Source: Microvirga flocculans ATCC BAA-817 (lineage in GTDB: Bacteria; Pseudomonadota; Alphaproteobacteria; Rhizobiales; Beijerinckiaceae). Taken from it: a stretch of 64,000 nucleotides of DNA. A program made the position numbers and the translations under genes. The DNA is taken from assembly GCF_000518665.1 (NCBI RefSeq), contig NZ_JAEA01000007.1, positions 1 to 64,000 on the forward strand, written 5' to 3'. Positions 35,061 to 45,145 of the stretch are shown here, in pieces. The notes beneath the pieces were generated by a model. That model did no database searches. It was not told the origin of the DNA and saw only the letters and a list, made by a program, of their open reading frames with translations. Numbering within the stretch: position 1 is the stretch's first letter; every line of letters begins with the position of its first letter.

Positions 35061-35528
35061 TCATTTCACGAAGGAAACGGCATCGATCCTGGAGAATGTC
35101 TCTATTCGATCGAGGCACTCTTCCCGCGACGTCGCAGCTCCCTCGCAGGAAAGGACGTCATTGAGCAGGACGCGCCCGAAGCGCGAGCAGGTCAAGCCAG
35201 GAAAGTCGAAGAGTTTAACAAGCGTCTTGCGACCGGGTACCGGGCCAAGCTCGACGGCAAGTCTCTTGGCGGCAATGCCGTCGCTATCGAAAGCAAAGAG
35301 ATCGAGCTTCATAGATCTCCAGCTTTGTCCCTTCTGATTGTCGATCAGAAAGTACGTTCGGCAATTTTCTCCGGAAGCCTCGATCCTGTTCAGCTCGATC
35401 CGAAGAGGAGCGTCAGGAGGCGTAAGGCCTTGGGCCAAAGCGGCTCCGCCGAAAGGGATGAGAAGGCTAAGGCATGCCCACACGACATGGGCCGGGACAA
35501 GAGGATCATTCCATGTGGCCATCCTCAT
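35061..35528 (-). CDS. Exported hypothetical protein of the exbBD-tonB operon
   Basis: A 155-residue secreted protein without a recognised domain; similar genes are seen upstream of exbB in Rhizobiales. I choose ATG 35528, which has GAGGAG 7 bases upstream; the frame opens at 35555. A hydrophobic signal segment (VVWACLSLLIPFGGAALA) is followed by a cysteine-containing mature domain (ENCRTYFLIDN; LTCSRFG; VLSCEGAATSREEC), with four cysteines that could pair. It is the first gene of the operon, so probably a periplasmic partner of the TonB system. Confidence 0.75.
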   Translation of the reverse strand: MRMATWNDPLVPAHVVWACLSLLIPFGGAALAQGLTPPDAPLRIELNRIEASGENCRTYFLIDNQKGQSWRSMKLDLFAFDSDGIAAKRLAVELGPVPGRKTLVKLFDFPGLTCSRFGRVLLNDVLSCEGAATSREECLDRIETFSRIDAVSFVK

Positions 35529-35918
35529 GAACGTCTCCTCGTAGCGACTAGCCATTGCACACCCGTTGCCGAAAACCTGCAGATTGGAAGAAGGCCTTGG
35601 GCGAGAAAAGCCTGGGGCAACACGAATGAATTAGCTGAAAGAGTTCATATTAATCAATGTCTTATTGAAAAATCAGATATGTTCTAAAAGTTTATTTATG
35701 ATCTTGAGAACGATAAGGAATTCGCCTCTTTAAAAACTATTCAAAGTAACTTTTGTTGGCTTCCGCTTTTGCTTTCGAGCCGATAACCACTCACGATGCT
35801 TGCTGCTTTCCTCAAACCGGGGCTCGGAAAACGTTATTCTCCGCTTTCGCAAACATGGCCTCGTGAGGGAGGCGTACCGGTGCCTCAGCGGTCGAGACGC
35901 GTGGCCAGCAGGTCGCAT
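35529..35918. other. AT-rich intergenic region upstream of the exb/ton operon
   Basis: About 390 bases without a supported gene. The central part (around 35635-35745) is far more AT-rich than its surroundings, as expected for the promoter of the leftward exbB operon. A TTTTAGAAC sequence on the minus strand (complement of 35682-35690) resembles half of the iron-control element of rhizobia, but the other half is missing. Promoter hexamers are not clear enough to place. Confidence 0.4.
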
Positions 35919-37436
35919 TCACATGACCGCGCCAACTTGCCATGGCACGAATTCGAGATCGCCATAGCCAAGTTCTTCGGACTTGGTGCGTTCTCCTGAT
36001 GCGACACGCAGCAGGGACTGAAAAATCTCGACCCCTTTATCCTCGAGAGAAACACTGTCGAGGATATCGCCGCAATTGATGTCCATGTCGTCGATCATGC
36101 GGCGATAGATATCGGAGTTCGTGGCAAGCTTGAGCGATGGAACGGGTTTGCAGCCGAAAGCCGATCCGCGCCCTGTCGTAAAAGCGATCAGGTTTGCGCC
36201 TCCTGCAACCTGGCCGGTCGCGGCTACGGGATCGTATCCAGGGGTATCCATGTAAACGAAGCCATGTTCCGTGATCCGCTCGGCATATTCATATACGGCT
36301 CGCAGGGTCGAGCGGCCTCCTTTGGCCGAAGCTCCAAGCGACTTTTCGAGGATGGTCGTGAGCCCACCGGCCTTGTTGCCGGGTGATGGGTTGTTGTTCA
36401 TTTCGCCGCCGTTGCGTGCCGTATAGGCTTCCCACCATCTGATTCGCGAGACGAGCTTTTCGCCCACCTCCCGGGTTGCAGCGCGGCGGGTCAGCAAGTG
36501 CTCTGCGCCATAAATTTCAGGTGTCTCGGAGAGAATGGACGTTCCGCCATGGCGCACGAGCAGATCAGAGGCCATGCCCAGGGCAGGGTTCGCGGTGAGG
36601 CCCGAATAGCCATCGGACCCCCCGCATTGGAGGGCGAGAACGAGTTCCGACGCAGGGCGCGTTTCGCGCCTGGCCTTTGTCGCGACGGTCAGCATGTCCT
36701 TCACCGCCTCGACGATCGCCTGTACCGTCCGGCGGGTGCCGCCTGTCTCCTGAATGGTCAGGGTGCGGAATGTCTCAGTTTCCGTCAGGCCGTATTCCTG
36801 CTTCATGCGGCCGATCTGAAAAACCTCGCAGCCGAGGCCGACCATGATCACGCCGGCAAAGTTGGGGTGGCTGGCATAACCCCACTGGGTGCGTCTCAGG
36901 ATGTCGAAACCTTCGCCATAGGCGGCATGGCCGCAGCCTGTTCCGTGCACGATGGCGACGATACCATCGATGCCGGGATGGTCCTTGAGGATACCGGAGC
37001 GCTCTACTTCCATCGCCGCGAAGCGGGCGACCGACGCCGAGCAGTTCACGGATGTCAGAATGCCGATATAGTTGCGCGTCCCCGTCTTGCCGGATGCGCG
37101 CCGGTACCCTTGAAAGGTGGCGCGCATCTCCGGCGGCAGGACATCGTCGTCTCTCGCATCGGCGCAGAAAGCATAGTCGCGCTCGAAGTCATGCAGGCCG
37201 ACATTATGTTCATGCACCCACTCACCAGGTGCGATATAGGTCTTTGCGAAGCCGATGATCTGGCCAAATTTTCGTATCGGTTCTCCTTCGCGGATGGGTA
37301 CGATAGCCATCTTATGACCGCGCGGAATCCGGTCACGAACCGTGAACCCAGCAATGCTGCTCCCCCGATCGGCCGGATCGATTGCAACGACCACATTGTC
37401 GTCGAAGGAGAGGCGGATGGTGCGAGGCGAGTTCAT
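35919..37436 (-). CDS. UxaA-family dehydratase (altronate/galactarate type)
   Basis: A 505-residue sugar-acid dehydratase. The N-terminal SAF domain (about 1-95) holds DNVVVAIDPADRG and IGFAKTYIAPGEWVHEHN. The large C-terminal catalytic domain has YIGILTSVNCSASVAR, a conserved Cys/His metal region (HGTGCGHAAYGEG; GLGCEVFQIG) and LALQCGGSDGYSGLTANP. The full fused length argues for an altronate-dehydratase-type enzyme; the exact sugar acid is unknown. It is divergent from a GntR regulator, and a broken TRAP-transporter gene fragment lies just upstream. Confidence 0.88.
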   Translation of the reverse strand: MNSPRTIRLSFDDNVVVAIDPADRGSSIAGFTVRDRIPRGHKMAIVPIREGEPIRKFGQIIGFAKTYIAPGEWVHEHNVGLHDFERDYAFCADARDDDVLPPEMRATFQGYRRASGKTGTRNYIGILTSVNCSASVARFAAMEVERSGILKDHPGIDGIVAIVHGTGCGHAAYGEGFDILRRTQWGYASHPNFAGVIMVGLGCEVFQIGRMKQEYGLTETETFRTLTIQETGGTRRTVQAIVEAVKDMLTVATKARRETRPASELVLALQCGGSDGYSGLTANPALGMASDLLVRHGGTSILSETPEIYGAEHLLTRRAATREVGEKLVSRIRWWEAYTARNGGEMNNNPSPGNKAGGLTTILEKSLGASAKGGRSTLRAVYEYAERITEHGFVYMDTPGYDPVAATGQVAGGANLIAFTTGRGSAFGCKPVPSLKLATNSDIYRRMIDDMDINCGDILDSVSLEDKGVEIFQSLLRVASGERTKSEELGYGDLEFVPWQVGAVM

Positions 37437-37550
37437 GGTTTTCTTTTCAATGTCAAAGTTAGCCGAGTTCCATAAGGAGATCGGACTTCCGGAACGCGTT
37501 CCAAAGGGCGAAGTCGCCGAACACAGGGCATGCCACCGATGGCGATAGGC

Positions 37551-37679
37551 TCATCGCCCGAGCGGCAGGTCCTCGTTGACTTTGCTCTCCTTGTCGAGAG
37601 AGGAGACCGGAAAGACCTCAATAGCGTGCTTGCCATCGGCCCGCTTCTCGAATTCTTCCCTGGCCAGAAGCTGGGCGGG
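37551..37679 (-). pseudogene. Decayed fragment of a TRAP-transporter DctP binding protein
   Basis: About 42 codons on the minus strand read LLAREEFEKRADGKHAIEVF followed by PVSSLDKESKVNEDLPLG and then a stop. This matches the N-terminal region of DctP-type solute-binding proteins (helix, KRTDGR..EVFP, then SxLGKES..xxxLQLG). A stop lies just before it, and there is no signal peptide, no start and no downstream domain. A further open stretch downstream (ending at a TAA in the complement of about 37461) codes FGDFALWNAFRKSDLLMELG and is unassigned. Sugar-acid dehydratase genes often sit with TRAP transporters, so this looks like the remains of a lost transporter. Confidence 0.6.
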
Positions 37680-37800
37680 TTAACGATGGCATAGGCCTTC
37701 CTCCCAGAAAGTTCGGCTCTCCGGCCGGCATATGATGATCCGCGTCCGGTCGGTCGTGGCGGAAGAGCGACAAAATGGTGGCGTAAGCCTATCGATTCAT

Positions 37801-37812
37801 CTAACATGTTAG
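37801..37812. promoter_or_regulatory. Perfect 12-bp palindrome at the GntR gene start
   Basis: CTAACATGTTAG lies 4 bases before the GntR ATG, in the region shared with the divergent dehydratase. FCD-type GntR regulators bind such short palindromes, so this is the likely operator for autoregulation. Confidence 0.6.
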
Positions 37813-37816
37813 TACA

Positions 37817-38533
37817 ATGGAACCGTTCGGCAAGAGAAAAAGATACGAGTTCCTCGCCCCTCTGGAGCGAGGGCCGCGGGGGCAGACTACGGGGCAGGTG
37901 GAGCAGGCTCTCCGAGCCGCCATTGTTGCCCTCGACTTTGCGCCCGGGGCGTTCATCGACAAAGGGGCCGTCTGCGCTGCCCTTGGGGTTTCGCGTTTTC
38001 CGGTTTCCGAGGCTTTGGCCAAGCTAGCGGCGGAAGGGCTGGTCGAGATCCTGCCGCAGCGCGGCAGCCGCGCCGCTCGGATACGCCTGTCGGAGATCCG
38101 GGAATCGATGCTGATCCGCCAGGCCTTGGAGGGCATGGTCGCCGAGAAAGCTGCGGAATTCCTCTCTGCTTCGAGGATCGATGAGCTTCGCAGGAACCTT
38201 GGAGCGCAACAGGAAGCGGTCGCAAGGGGTGATCGGCCCGGCTTTTATATCTTGGATCTGGAGTTCCATACGCTCCTTGTCGATGGGCTGAATCTGCCCC
38301 GTGTGGCTGCAGCGATCGATGCATCGCGCGCCAATATCGATCGGGTCAGGAGATTGTTGTCCTCACCCCGCCGCCATGCCGTGACGCTTTCCGAGCATCT
38401 GGACGTATTTCGCGCACTCGAGGCCCGCGATGCTCATGCGGCCCGCAGGGCCATGGAGGCCCATCTCAATGCTGTCATGGACGAGCTGAAGCAGTTTTCG
38501 ACCGAGCACGCGGATGTGTTCGTGGATACCTGA
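37817..38533 (+). CDS. GntR-family regulator with FCD domain
   Basis: 238 residues. The winged-helix N-terminus (about 25-90) has GQVEQALRAAIVALDFAPG and DKGAVCAALGVSRFPVSEALAKLAAEGLV. The FCD ligand domain follows (EIRESMLIRQALEGMVAEKAAE; FHTLLVDGLNLPRVAAAID; SEHLDVFRALEARDAHAAR), with the metal-binding Asp/His pattern. It is divergent from the sugar-acid dehydratase, which it probably represses until a sugar acid binds. No clear ribosome site precedes the ATG; a palindrome occupies that place. Confidence 0.9.
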   Translation: MEPFGKRKRYEFLAPLERGPRGQTTGQVEQALRAAIVALDFAPGAFIDKGAVCAALGVSRFPVSEALAKLAAEGLVEILPQRGSRAARIRLSEIRESMLIRQALEGMVAEKAAEFLSASRIDELRRNLGAQQEAVARGDRPGFYILDLEFHTLLVDGLNLPRVAAAIDASRANIDRVRRLLSSPRRHAVTLSEHLDVFRALEARDAHAARRAMEAHLNAVMDELKQFSTEHADVFVDT

Positions 38534-38585
38534 CGGAGAGCCTAAAGGCAGAGCGGATCTGGCGCCGGTGCTTGCCGAAACAAAC

Positions 38586-38605
38586 CTGAATTACATATAA
38601 TTCAG
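38586..38605. promoter_or_regulatory. 20-bp inverted repeat upstream of the universal stress gene
   Basis: CTGAATTA and TAATTCAG are perfect complements separated by CATA. It lies 36 bases upstream of the usp start, in promoter position, and is the most symmetrical element in this intergenic region. Confidence 0.55.
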
Positions 38606-38641
38606 ATAGGTTCTGGCTCGACGGCTGCCGAGGTGGTTGTC

Positions 38642-39475
38642 ATGAAGGCCATTCTGGTTCCGGTGGAGCAGCACGGCTATATGCGCTCCGTCCTCGATGC
38701 GGCTCTGCTGGTTGCTGGGCGCTTTGGAAGTCATGTCGAGGGGCTCGCGCTCGGCCCGGACATTCCCGATGTCATCGCCTTCGACGTTCCGGTGGGTTGG
38801 ACCATTCTGAGCGAGAAGGAGCAGCGTGAATTCGTGGATCGCTCCCGACAGGTCTTCGAGGACTTCATGCGTTCCTGCGCCGTGCCGTTCAAAAGCGAGG
38901 TGCCGGGAGACGTTTCCTGTGGCTGGCTCGGCCATCAGCTCTACGGGGACAGCTATATCGGCAGCTTCGGCCGCGTCTTCGATCTCATCGTCATCGGGCG
39001 TCCAGGGCAGAACGAGGAGCCGCCGCGGCAGACCACGCTGGAAGCTGCGTTGTTCGAGGGCGGACGGCCTGTTCTGGTGGTGCCGCCCCGAACGCATGCG
39101 ACGATCGGGGAAACGGTTGTCATTGCCTGGAACGGAAGCACCGAAACGGCGCGGACCGTTGCGCTTGGCATGCCGATTCTGGCGAAAGCCAGCAGGGTCA
39201 TCGTGCTCACCCTGGAGGGTTGGGAGGCCGACGGTCCAAGCGGCGCTGAGCTGGCGGACCGACTGAGGAGAAACGGAATCCGTGTCGAGGTCGCCGCGCG
39301 CCGCTTGAACGCGCGCTCCCCGGGCGAGGCGATCCTGGAGGATGCGGCCGGGCTCCGCGCGGATCTGCTCGTCAAAGGTGCGTATACCCAGAGCCGCTTG
39401 AGACAGATGATCTTCGGCGGTGCGACGAGCCATATCCTCGCCCATGCGGAGCTGCCGATCCTGATGACTCATTAG
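38642..39475 (+). CDS. Universal stress protein, tandem UspA domains
   Basis: 277 residues with two Usp folds. The first starts MKAILVPVEQHGYMRSVLDAA; the second has VVIAWNGSTETARTVALGMP and ends with the nucleotide-binding pattern LVKGAYTQSRLRQMIFGGAT then ILAHAELPILMTH (G-2x-G-9x-G(S/T)-like). Such proteins accumulate under stress, often at low oxygen. GAGGTGG precedes ATG 38642; an upstream in-frame start at 38633 is less likely. An SPW membrane protein follows 57 bases later. Confidence 0.88.
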   Translation: MKAILVPVEQHGYMRSVLDAALLVAGRFGSHVEGLALGPDIPDVIAFDVPVGWTILSEKEQREFVDRSRQVFEDFMRSCAVPFKSEVPGDVSCGWLGHQLYGDSYIGSFGRVFDLIVIGRPGQNEEPPRQTTLEAALFEGGRPVLVVPPRTHATIGETVVIAWNGSTETARTVALGMPILAKASRVIVLTLEGWEADGPSGAELADRLRRNGIRVEVAARRLNARSPGEAILEDAAGLRADLLVKGAYTQSRLRQMIFGGATSHILAHAELPILMTH

Positions 39476-39532
39476 GCATCGCTTCAGGCCGCATGGCGGG
39501 ATCATGAGACCCCTCATCGGGAGGAGGAAACC

Positions 39533-39901
39533 ATGAGTGTCGTCAGCAACCGCTCCGATATGACGATCAATATCGTCAATGCCGTCTTCGGGGCCACTCT
39601 GTTTGCAGCGCCGTGGCTGCTCGGATTCGGTCACGAGACCTGGGCAGCTCTCAATGCGAGGCTCAGCGGCGGTGTCGTTGTGCTCTTGGCGCTTCTCGCC
39701 GTGATCCGGACCCATGATTGGGAAGAGTGGCTCAACGTGATCGCAGGACTCTGGATCATGGGGGCCCCCTGGCTCCTGTGGTTTGACGATGTGCCTTCTG
39801 CCCGGTGGGCCCATGTCATGACCGGTTTCTGCATCGTGGCCGTTGCGGCCTTCGAACTGCGCCGGCTTTATCACGCGCCCGATGACACAGGGGCTCGTTG
39901 A
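39533..39901 (+). CDS. SPW-repeat membrane protein
   Basis: A 122-residue membrane protein with four hydrophobic segments. It carries the duplicated SPW-type motif as APWLLGFGHETWAALNA and APWLLWFDDVPSARWAHV, the hallmark of this family. Function is unknown. GGAGGAAACC precedes the start. It probably belongs with the upstream universal stress gene. Confidence 0.85.
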   Translation: MSVVSNRSDMTINIVNAVFGATLFAAPWLLGFGHETWAALNARLSGGVVVLLALLAVIRTHDWEEWLNVIAGLWIMGAPWLLWFDDVPSARWAHVMTGFCIVAVAAFELRRLYHAPDDTGAR

Positions 39902-40003
39902 GCTCAGGGCCGCGCTCAGGAGGACAGGCTGGGCGGTCAAAGCCCGGTCCGGGTCCCTCATCCCTGCTTCCTGGCTGCGCCGGTAGCGGCTCGTCCTTTT
40001 TAG

Positions 40004-41302
<1,299 letters not shown>

Positions 41303-41305
41303 ACC

Positions 41306-42319
41306 ATGCCGCGCATGACAATGATCGAGGCCATTCGCGACGCCATGGATGTGATGATGGGGCGCGACGAGAAGGTGGTCGTCTTTGGCGAGGATGTCGG
41401 GTATTTCGGCGGTGTCTTTCGCTGCACTGCCGGTTTGCAGCAGAAATACGGAAAGACACGCTGCTTCGATACGCCGATCAGTGAATCCGGAATCGTAGGA
41501 ACGGCGATCGGCATGGCGGCTTACGGCCTTCGCCCCTGCGTCGAGATTCAGTTCGCCGATTACATGTACCCGGCCTATGACCAGATCGTTTCCGAGGCCG
41601 CCCGTCTGCGTTACCGGTCGAATGGAGATTTTACCTGTCCACTGGTCATCAGAATGCCGACCGGCGGTGGCATCTTTGGCGGACAAACCCACAGTCAGAG
41701 CCCTGAGGCGCTGTTCACTCACGTGTCGGGACTGAAGACGGTCGTTCCGTCGAACCCCTACGATGCCAAGGGCCTCCTGATCGCTGCCATCGAAGACCCG
41801 GATCCGGTGATCTTCCTCGAGCCTAAGCGTCTCTACAATGGCCCGTTCGATGGTCATCATGATCGACCCGTCACCCCGTGGTCGAAGCATGAGCTGAGCG
41901 AGGTCCCGAGTGGACACTTCAGTCTCCCGCTCGGCAAGGCCTCGGTCGTCCGCCAGGGTTCGTCCATAACCGTTCTGGCCTATGGAACCATGGTCTATGT
42001 GGCGCAGGCGGCAGCTTCCGAAATGGAAATCGACGCCGAGATCATCGACCTGCGCACATTGCTTCCGCTCGATCTGGAAACCATCGCCGCATCGGTCAGG
42101 AAAACTGGCCGCTGCGTGGTCGTCCATGAGGCGACGCTCACGTCAGGCTTCGGCGCTGAGTTGGCTGCCCTCGTTCAGGAAAACTGCTTCTTCCAGCTTG
42201 AGGCGCCGGTTGCCCGCGTCACCGGGTGGGACACACCTTATCCGCACGCGCAGGAATGGGATTACTTCCCGGGTCCGGCTCGCGTAGGGCGGGCTCTGGT
42301 CGAAACGATGGAGGCCTGA
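41306..42319 (+). CDS. bkdA2: Branched-chain 2-oxoacid dehydrogenase E1 beta
   Basis: 337 residues, forming the alpha2beta2 E1 with BkdA1. It opens MTMIEAIRDAMDVMMGRDEKV with GEDVGYFGGVFRCTAGL, then FDTPISESGIVGTAIGMA and EIQFADYMYPAYDQIVSEAA, all standard E1-beta motifs. The C-terminal transketolase domain has VHEATLTSGFGAELAA. It begins 3 bases after bkdA1. Confidence 0.95.
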   Translation: MPRMTMIEAIRDAMDVMMGRDEKVVVFGEDVGYFGGVFRCTAGLQQKYGKTRCFDTPISESGIVGTAIGMAAYGLRPCVEIQFADYMYPAYDQIVSEAARLRYRSNGDFTCPLVIRMPTGGGIFGGQTHSQSPEALFTHVSGLKTVVPSNPYDAKGLLIAAIEDPDPVIFLEPKRLYNGPFDGHHDRPVTPWSKHELSEVPSGHFSLPLGKASVVRQGSSITVLAYGTMVYVAQAAASEMEIDAEIIDLRTLLPLDLETIAASVRKTGRCVVVHEATLTSGFGAELAALVQENCFFQLEAPVARVTGWDTPYPHAQEWDYFPGPARVGRALVETMEA

Positions 42320-42320
42320 C

Positions 42321-43646
42321 ATGGGCGAGCACCTGATCAAGATGCCCGATGTCGGTGAAGGAATTGCCGAGGCCGAGCTTGTCGAATGGCATGTGAAAGT
42401 CGGTGACATCGTTCGCGAGGACGCAGTGCTTGCGGCGGTGATGACGGATAAGGCGACCGTCGAGATCCCATCGCCCGTCGACGGCGAAGTCGTTTGGCTC
42501 GGGGCGGATATCGGCGATGTGGTGGCCATCGGTTCTCCGCTCATCCGCCTCAAGGTAGCGGGTGAGGGGAGCGACATCCCTGTGAGCGAACCGAGGGAGG
42601 AGGCTGAGCCCTCTCTCTCATTGGAGAGAAAAGAGGCACAGGCCGATCAGGCGGGCAAGGCTTCGAAGGTCGCCGTCGAGGGTCCAGCGAGAAGCGCTCC
42701 CTATCCTTCGCCCGCAGAGGCTGTTCCACGTGCCGCCATGCGGGCACGGCGGCCGGCGGTCCCACGCCCTGAGGGGGAGAAACCGGTTGCCTCGCCCGCC
42801 GTTCGGCTCAGAGCCCGTGAAGCGGGCATCGATCTCCGGCAGGTCGCCGGTACAGGTCCTGCAGGGCGAATCACCCATGAAGACCTTGATGACTTCCTGG
42901 CTCGTGGACCCGAAGTCGCAAGAGCATCGAAACTGATCCAGGATACCTCGGTCGAGCACATCAAGGTCATCGGCCTGCGTCGCAAAATCGCCGAGAAGAT
43001 GGCGGTTGCGAAGTCGCGAATTCCTCACATCACCTATGTCGAAGAAATCGATATGACGGCGCTCGAGGACTTGCGGGCTGCACTCAATGCGAACAGGCGA
43101 TCGGATCGACCGAAGCTGACGGTCCTGCCGTTCCTGATGCGAGCGATGGCGAAAGCCATCTTCGAGCAACCTCATCTGAATGCTATTTATGACGATGAAG
43201 CCGGAGTGGTTCACCAGTACGGCGGCGTTCATATCGGCATTGCAACCCAGACCGCTTCCGGCCTCATGGTACCCGTGGTCAGGCATGTAGAGGCGCGTGA
43301 CATCTGGGGCTGCGCTGCGGAGTTGGGTCGCGTTACGGAGGCTGCAAAGGCTGGATTGGCCACCCGCGATGAACTGACCGGGTCGACCATTACCATCACC
43401 TCCCTGGGGCCTATGGGAGGCGTCGTCACGACACCCGTCATCAATCATCCGGAGGTGGCGATCATCGGCGTCAACAAAATGATGATGAGACCCGTTTGGG
43501 ACGGGGCGACCTTCATTCCCCGCAAGATGATGAATCTGTCATCCAGCTTCGACCATAGAATCATCGATGGGTGGGATGCCGCGGTCTTCATTCAGCGCAT
43601 CAAGACATTCCTGGAAACACCGGCTCTGATCTTCGTGGAGGCTTGA
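42321..43646 (+). CDS. bkdB: Branched-chain 2-oxoacid dehydrogenase E2 (lipoyl acyltransferase)
   Basis: 441 residues forming the complex core. One lipoyl domain (about 1-80) has the lipoylated lysine in VMTDKATVEIPSP. A charged linker follows, then a peripheral subunit-binding domain (AVRLRAREAGIDLRQVAGTG with RITHEDLDDFL) and the acyltransferase domain with its active-site DHRIIDGWDAAVFI (His and Asp). It begins 1 base after the bkdA2 stop. Confidence 0.95.
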   Translation: MGEHLIKMPDVGEGIAEAELVEWHVKVGDIVREDAVLAAVMTDKATVEIPSPVDGEVVWLGADIGDVVAIGSPLIRLKVAGEGSDIPVSEPREEAEPSLSLERKEAQADQAGKASKVAVEGPARSAPYPSPAEAVPRAAMRARRPAVPRPEGEKPVASPAVRLRAREAGIDLRQVAGTGPAGRITHEDLDDFLARGPEVARASKLIQDTSVEHIKVIGLRRKIAEKMAVAKSRIPHITYVEEIDMTALEDLRAALNANRRSDRPKLTVLPFLMRAMAKAIFEQPHLNAIYDDEAGVVHQYGGVHIGIATQTASGLMVPVVRHVEARDIWGCAAELGRVTEAAKAGLATRDELTGSTITITSLGPMGGVVTTPVINHPEVAIIGVNKMMMRPVWDGATFIPRKMMNLSSSFDHRIIDGWDAAVFIQRIKTFLETPALIFVEA

Positions 43647-43651
43647 TTTCG

Positions 43652-45049
43652 ATGAAGGATATTTCCTGCAAGCTTCTCGTGATCGGCGCCGGTCCAGGAG
43701 GATATGTCTGCGCCATTCGTGCCGGACAGCTTGGCGTCGATACAGTCATCGTCGACACGCAGAGAGCGGGCGGGACCTGCCTCAATATCGGATGCATCCC
43801 CTCGAAGGCGCTCATTCATGCGGCGGAGGAATTCGACAGAATCGGTCGCTTCGCATACGCCCGGAACGTCCTGGGAATTGAAGCAGAGAAACCGAAGATC
43901 GACCTGTCTCAGACGGTAGCCTGGAAGAACGACATCGTGGGTCGGTTGAACAACGGTGTTTCCGTTCTTCTTAAGCGCGCAAAAGTCAAGATGGTACAGG
44001 GGCAGGCGCGCTTCCGGGACGGCAAGACGGTGGAGGTCGAGACGGAAACCGGGCCTCAGACCATACGCGCCGAGAATGTTGTGATCGCAACGGGAGCAGC
44101 GCCAGTCGAGTTGCCCGATCTGCCTTTCGGCGGGTCCGTCATCTCCTCTACTCAGGCGCTGGCACTCACGACAGTCCCGGAAAGGCTCGTCGTCATTGGA
44201 GGTGGCTATATCGGGCTGGAGCTTGGAACGGCTTACGCGAAGCTGGGTTCGAGTGTCACAATCGTTGAAGCGCAGAGCCGTATTCTGCCTCAATACGATT
44301 CGGAGCTGACGCGACCGGTGAGCAAAAGGCTGAAAGATCTTGGTGTCGATGTCTTGACCGGCGCGAATGCCAGAGGTTTGTCGAAGACGGGCGATGCGTT
44401 GATCGTCGAGACCGAGTCCGGATCGGAGAAAGCGCTACAGGCAAGCAAAGTTCTCGTGACGGTGGGGCGCAAGCCCGTCACCCAAGGGTGGGGTATGGAA
44501 GAGCTGGTACTCGATATGGATGGCCCTTTCATTCGCATCGGAGAAAAATGCCAGACATCCATGCGCGGCATCTATGCCATCGGCGACGTGACGGGAGAGC
44601 CGATGCTGGCCCATCGGGCTATGGCGCAGGGCGAGATGGTGGCCGAGATCGTCGCGGGTCACAACCGTGTTTGGGATAAGCGTGGTATCCCGGCCATTTG
44701 CTTCACCGATCCCGAGATCGTCACAATAGGCTTGGCGCCCGATGAAGCGCAGCGGTCTGGAACCGAGATCAAGGTAGGGCACTTTCCCTTCTCAGCAAAC
44801 GGTCGCGCGATGACAAAGCTGGAAGAGGAAGGGTTCGTGCGTGTTGTTGCGCGAGCTGACAACCATATGGTTCTCGGTATACAGGCCGTAGGGCAGGGTG
44901 TTTCCGAACTTTCTGCCGCCTTCGGTCTTGCACTGGAGATGGGAGCGCGCCTTGAGGATATTGCGGGCACGATCCATGCCCATCCTACGCAGGGTGAAGC
45001 TTTTCAGGAAGCGGCTTTGAAGGCTTTAGGGCATGAACTGCACATTTGA
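43652..45049 (+). CDS. lpdV: Dihydrolipoamide dehydrogenase (E3) of the bkd complex
   Basis: 465 residues; reoxidises the lipoyl groups with FAD and NAD. FAD motif VIGAGPGGYVCAIRAGQLG, redox-active disulfide GGTCLNIGCIPSKALIH, NAD motif VIGGGYIGLELGTAYAKLG and catalytic HAHPTQGEAF at the C-terminus are all intact. The frame is open from 43571 inside bkdB, but ATG 43652 matches the family start and lies 5 bases after bkdB. It closes the operon. Confidence 0.95.
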   Translation: MKDISCKLLVIGAGPGGYVCAIRAGQLGVDTVIVDTQRAGGTCLNIGCIPSKALIHAAEEFDRIGRFAYARNVLGIEAEKPKIDLSQTVAWKNDIVGRLNNGVSVLLKRAKVKMVQGQARFRDGKTVEVETETGPQTIRAENVVIATGAAPVELPDLPFGGSVISSTQALALTTVPERLVVIGGGYIGLELGTAYAKLGSSVTIVEAQSRILPQYDSELTRPVSKRLKDLGVDVLTGANARGLSKTGDALIVETESGSEKALQASKVLVTVGRKPVTQGWGMEELVLDMDGPFIRIGEKCQTSMRGIYAIGDVTGEPMLAHRAMAQGEMVAEIVAGHNRVWDKRGIPAICFTDPEIVTIGLAPDEAQRSGTEIKVGHFPFSANGRAMTKLEEEGFVRVVARADNHMVLGIQAVGQGVSELSAAFGLALEMGARLEDIAGTIHAHPTQGEAFQEAALKALGHELHI

Positions 45050-45145
45050 TTGATCCGCCTCCGTCTTGGATTAGAAGGATCGATCCTGCGAGTCCGGAGA
45101 ATGTGCAGCCCGGATGTCGGTTCACCTGAAAGACAGGTAAGAGTC

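Noticed and set aside
35730..35918. 62-residue leftward frame upstream of the exb operon
   Set aside because: Very rich in Arg and Lys, no ribosome site, lies in an intergenic region.
45085..45145. ACCTG/CAGGT hairpin between lpdV and the GNAT gene as a terminator
   Set aside because: Five-base stem without a T run in either direction; too weak to call.
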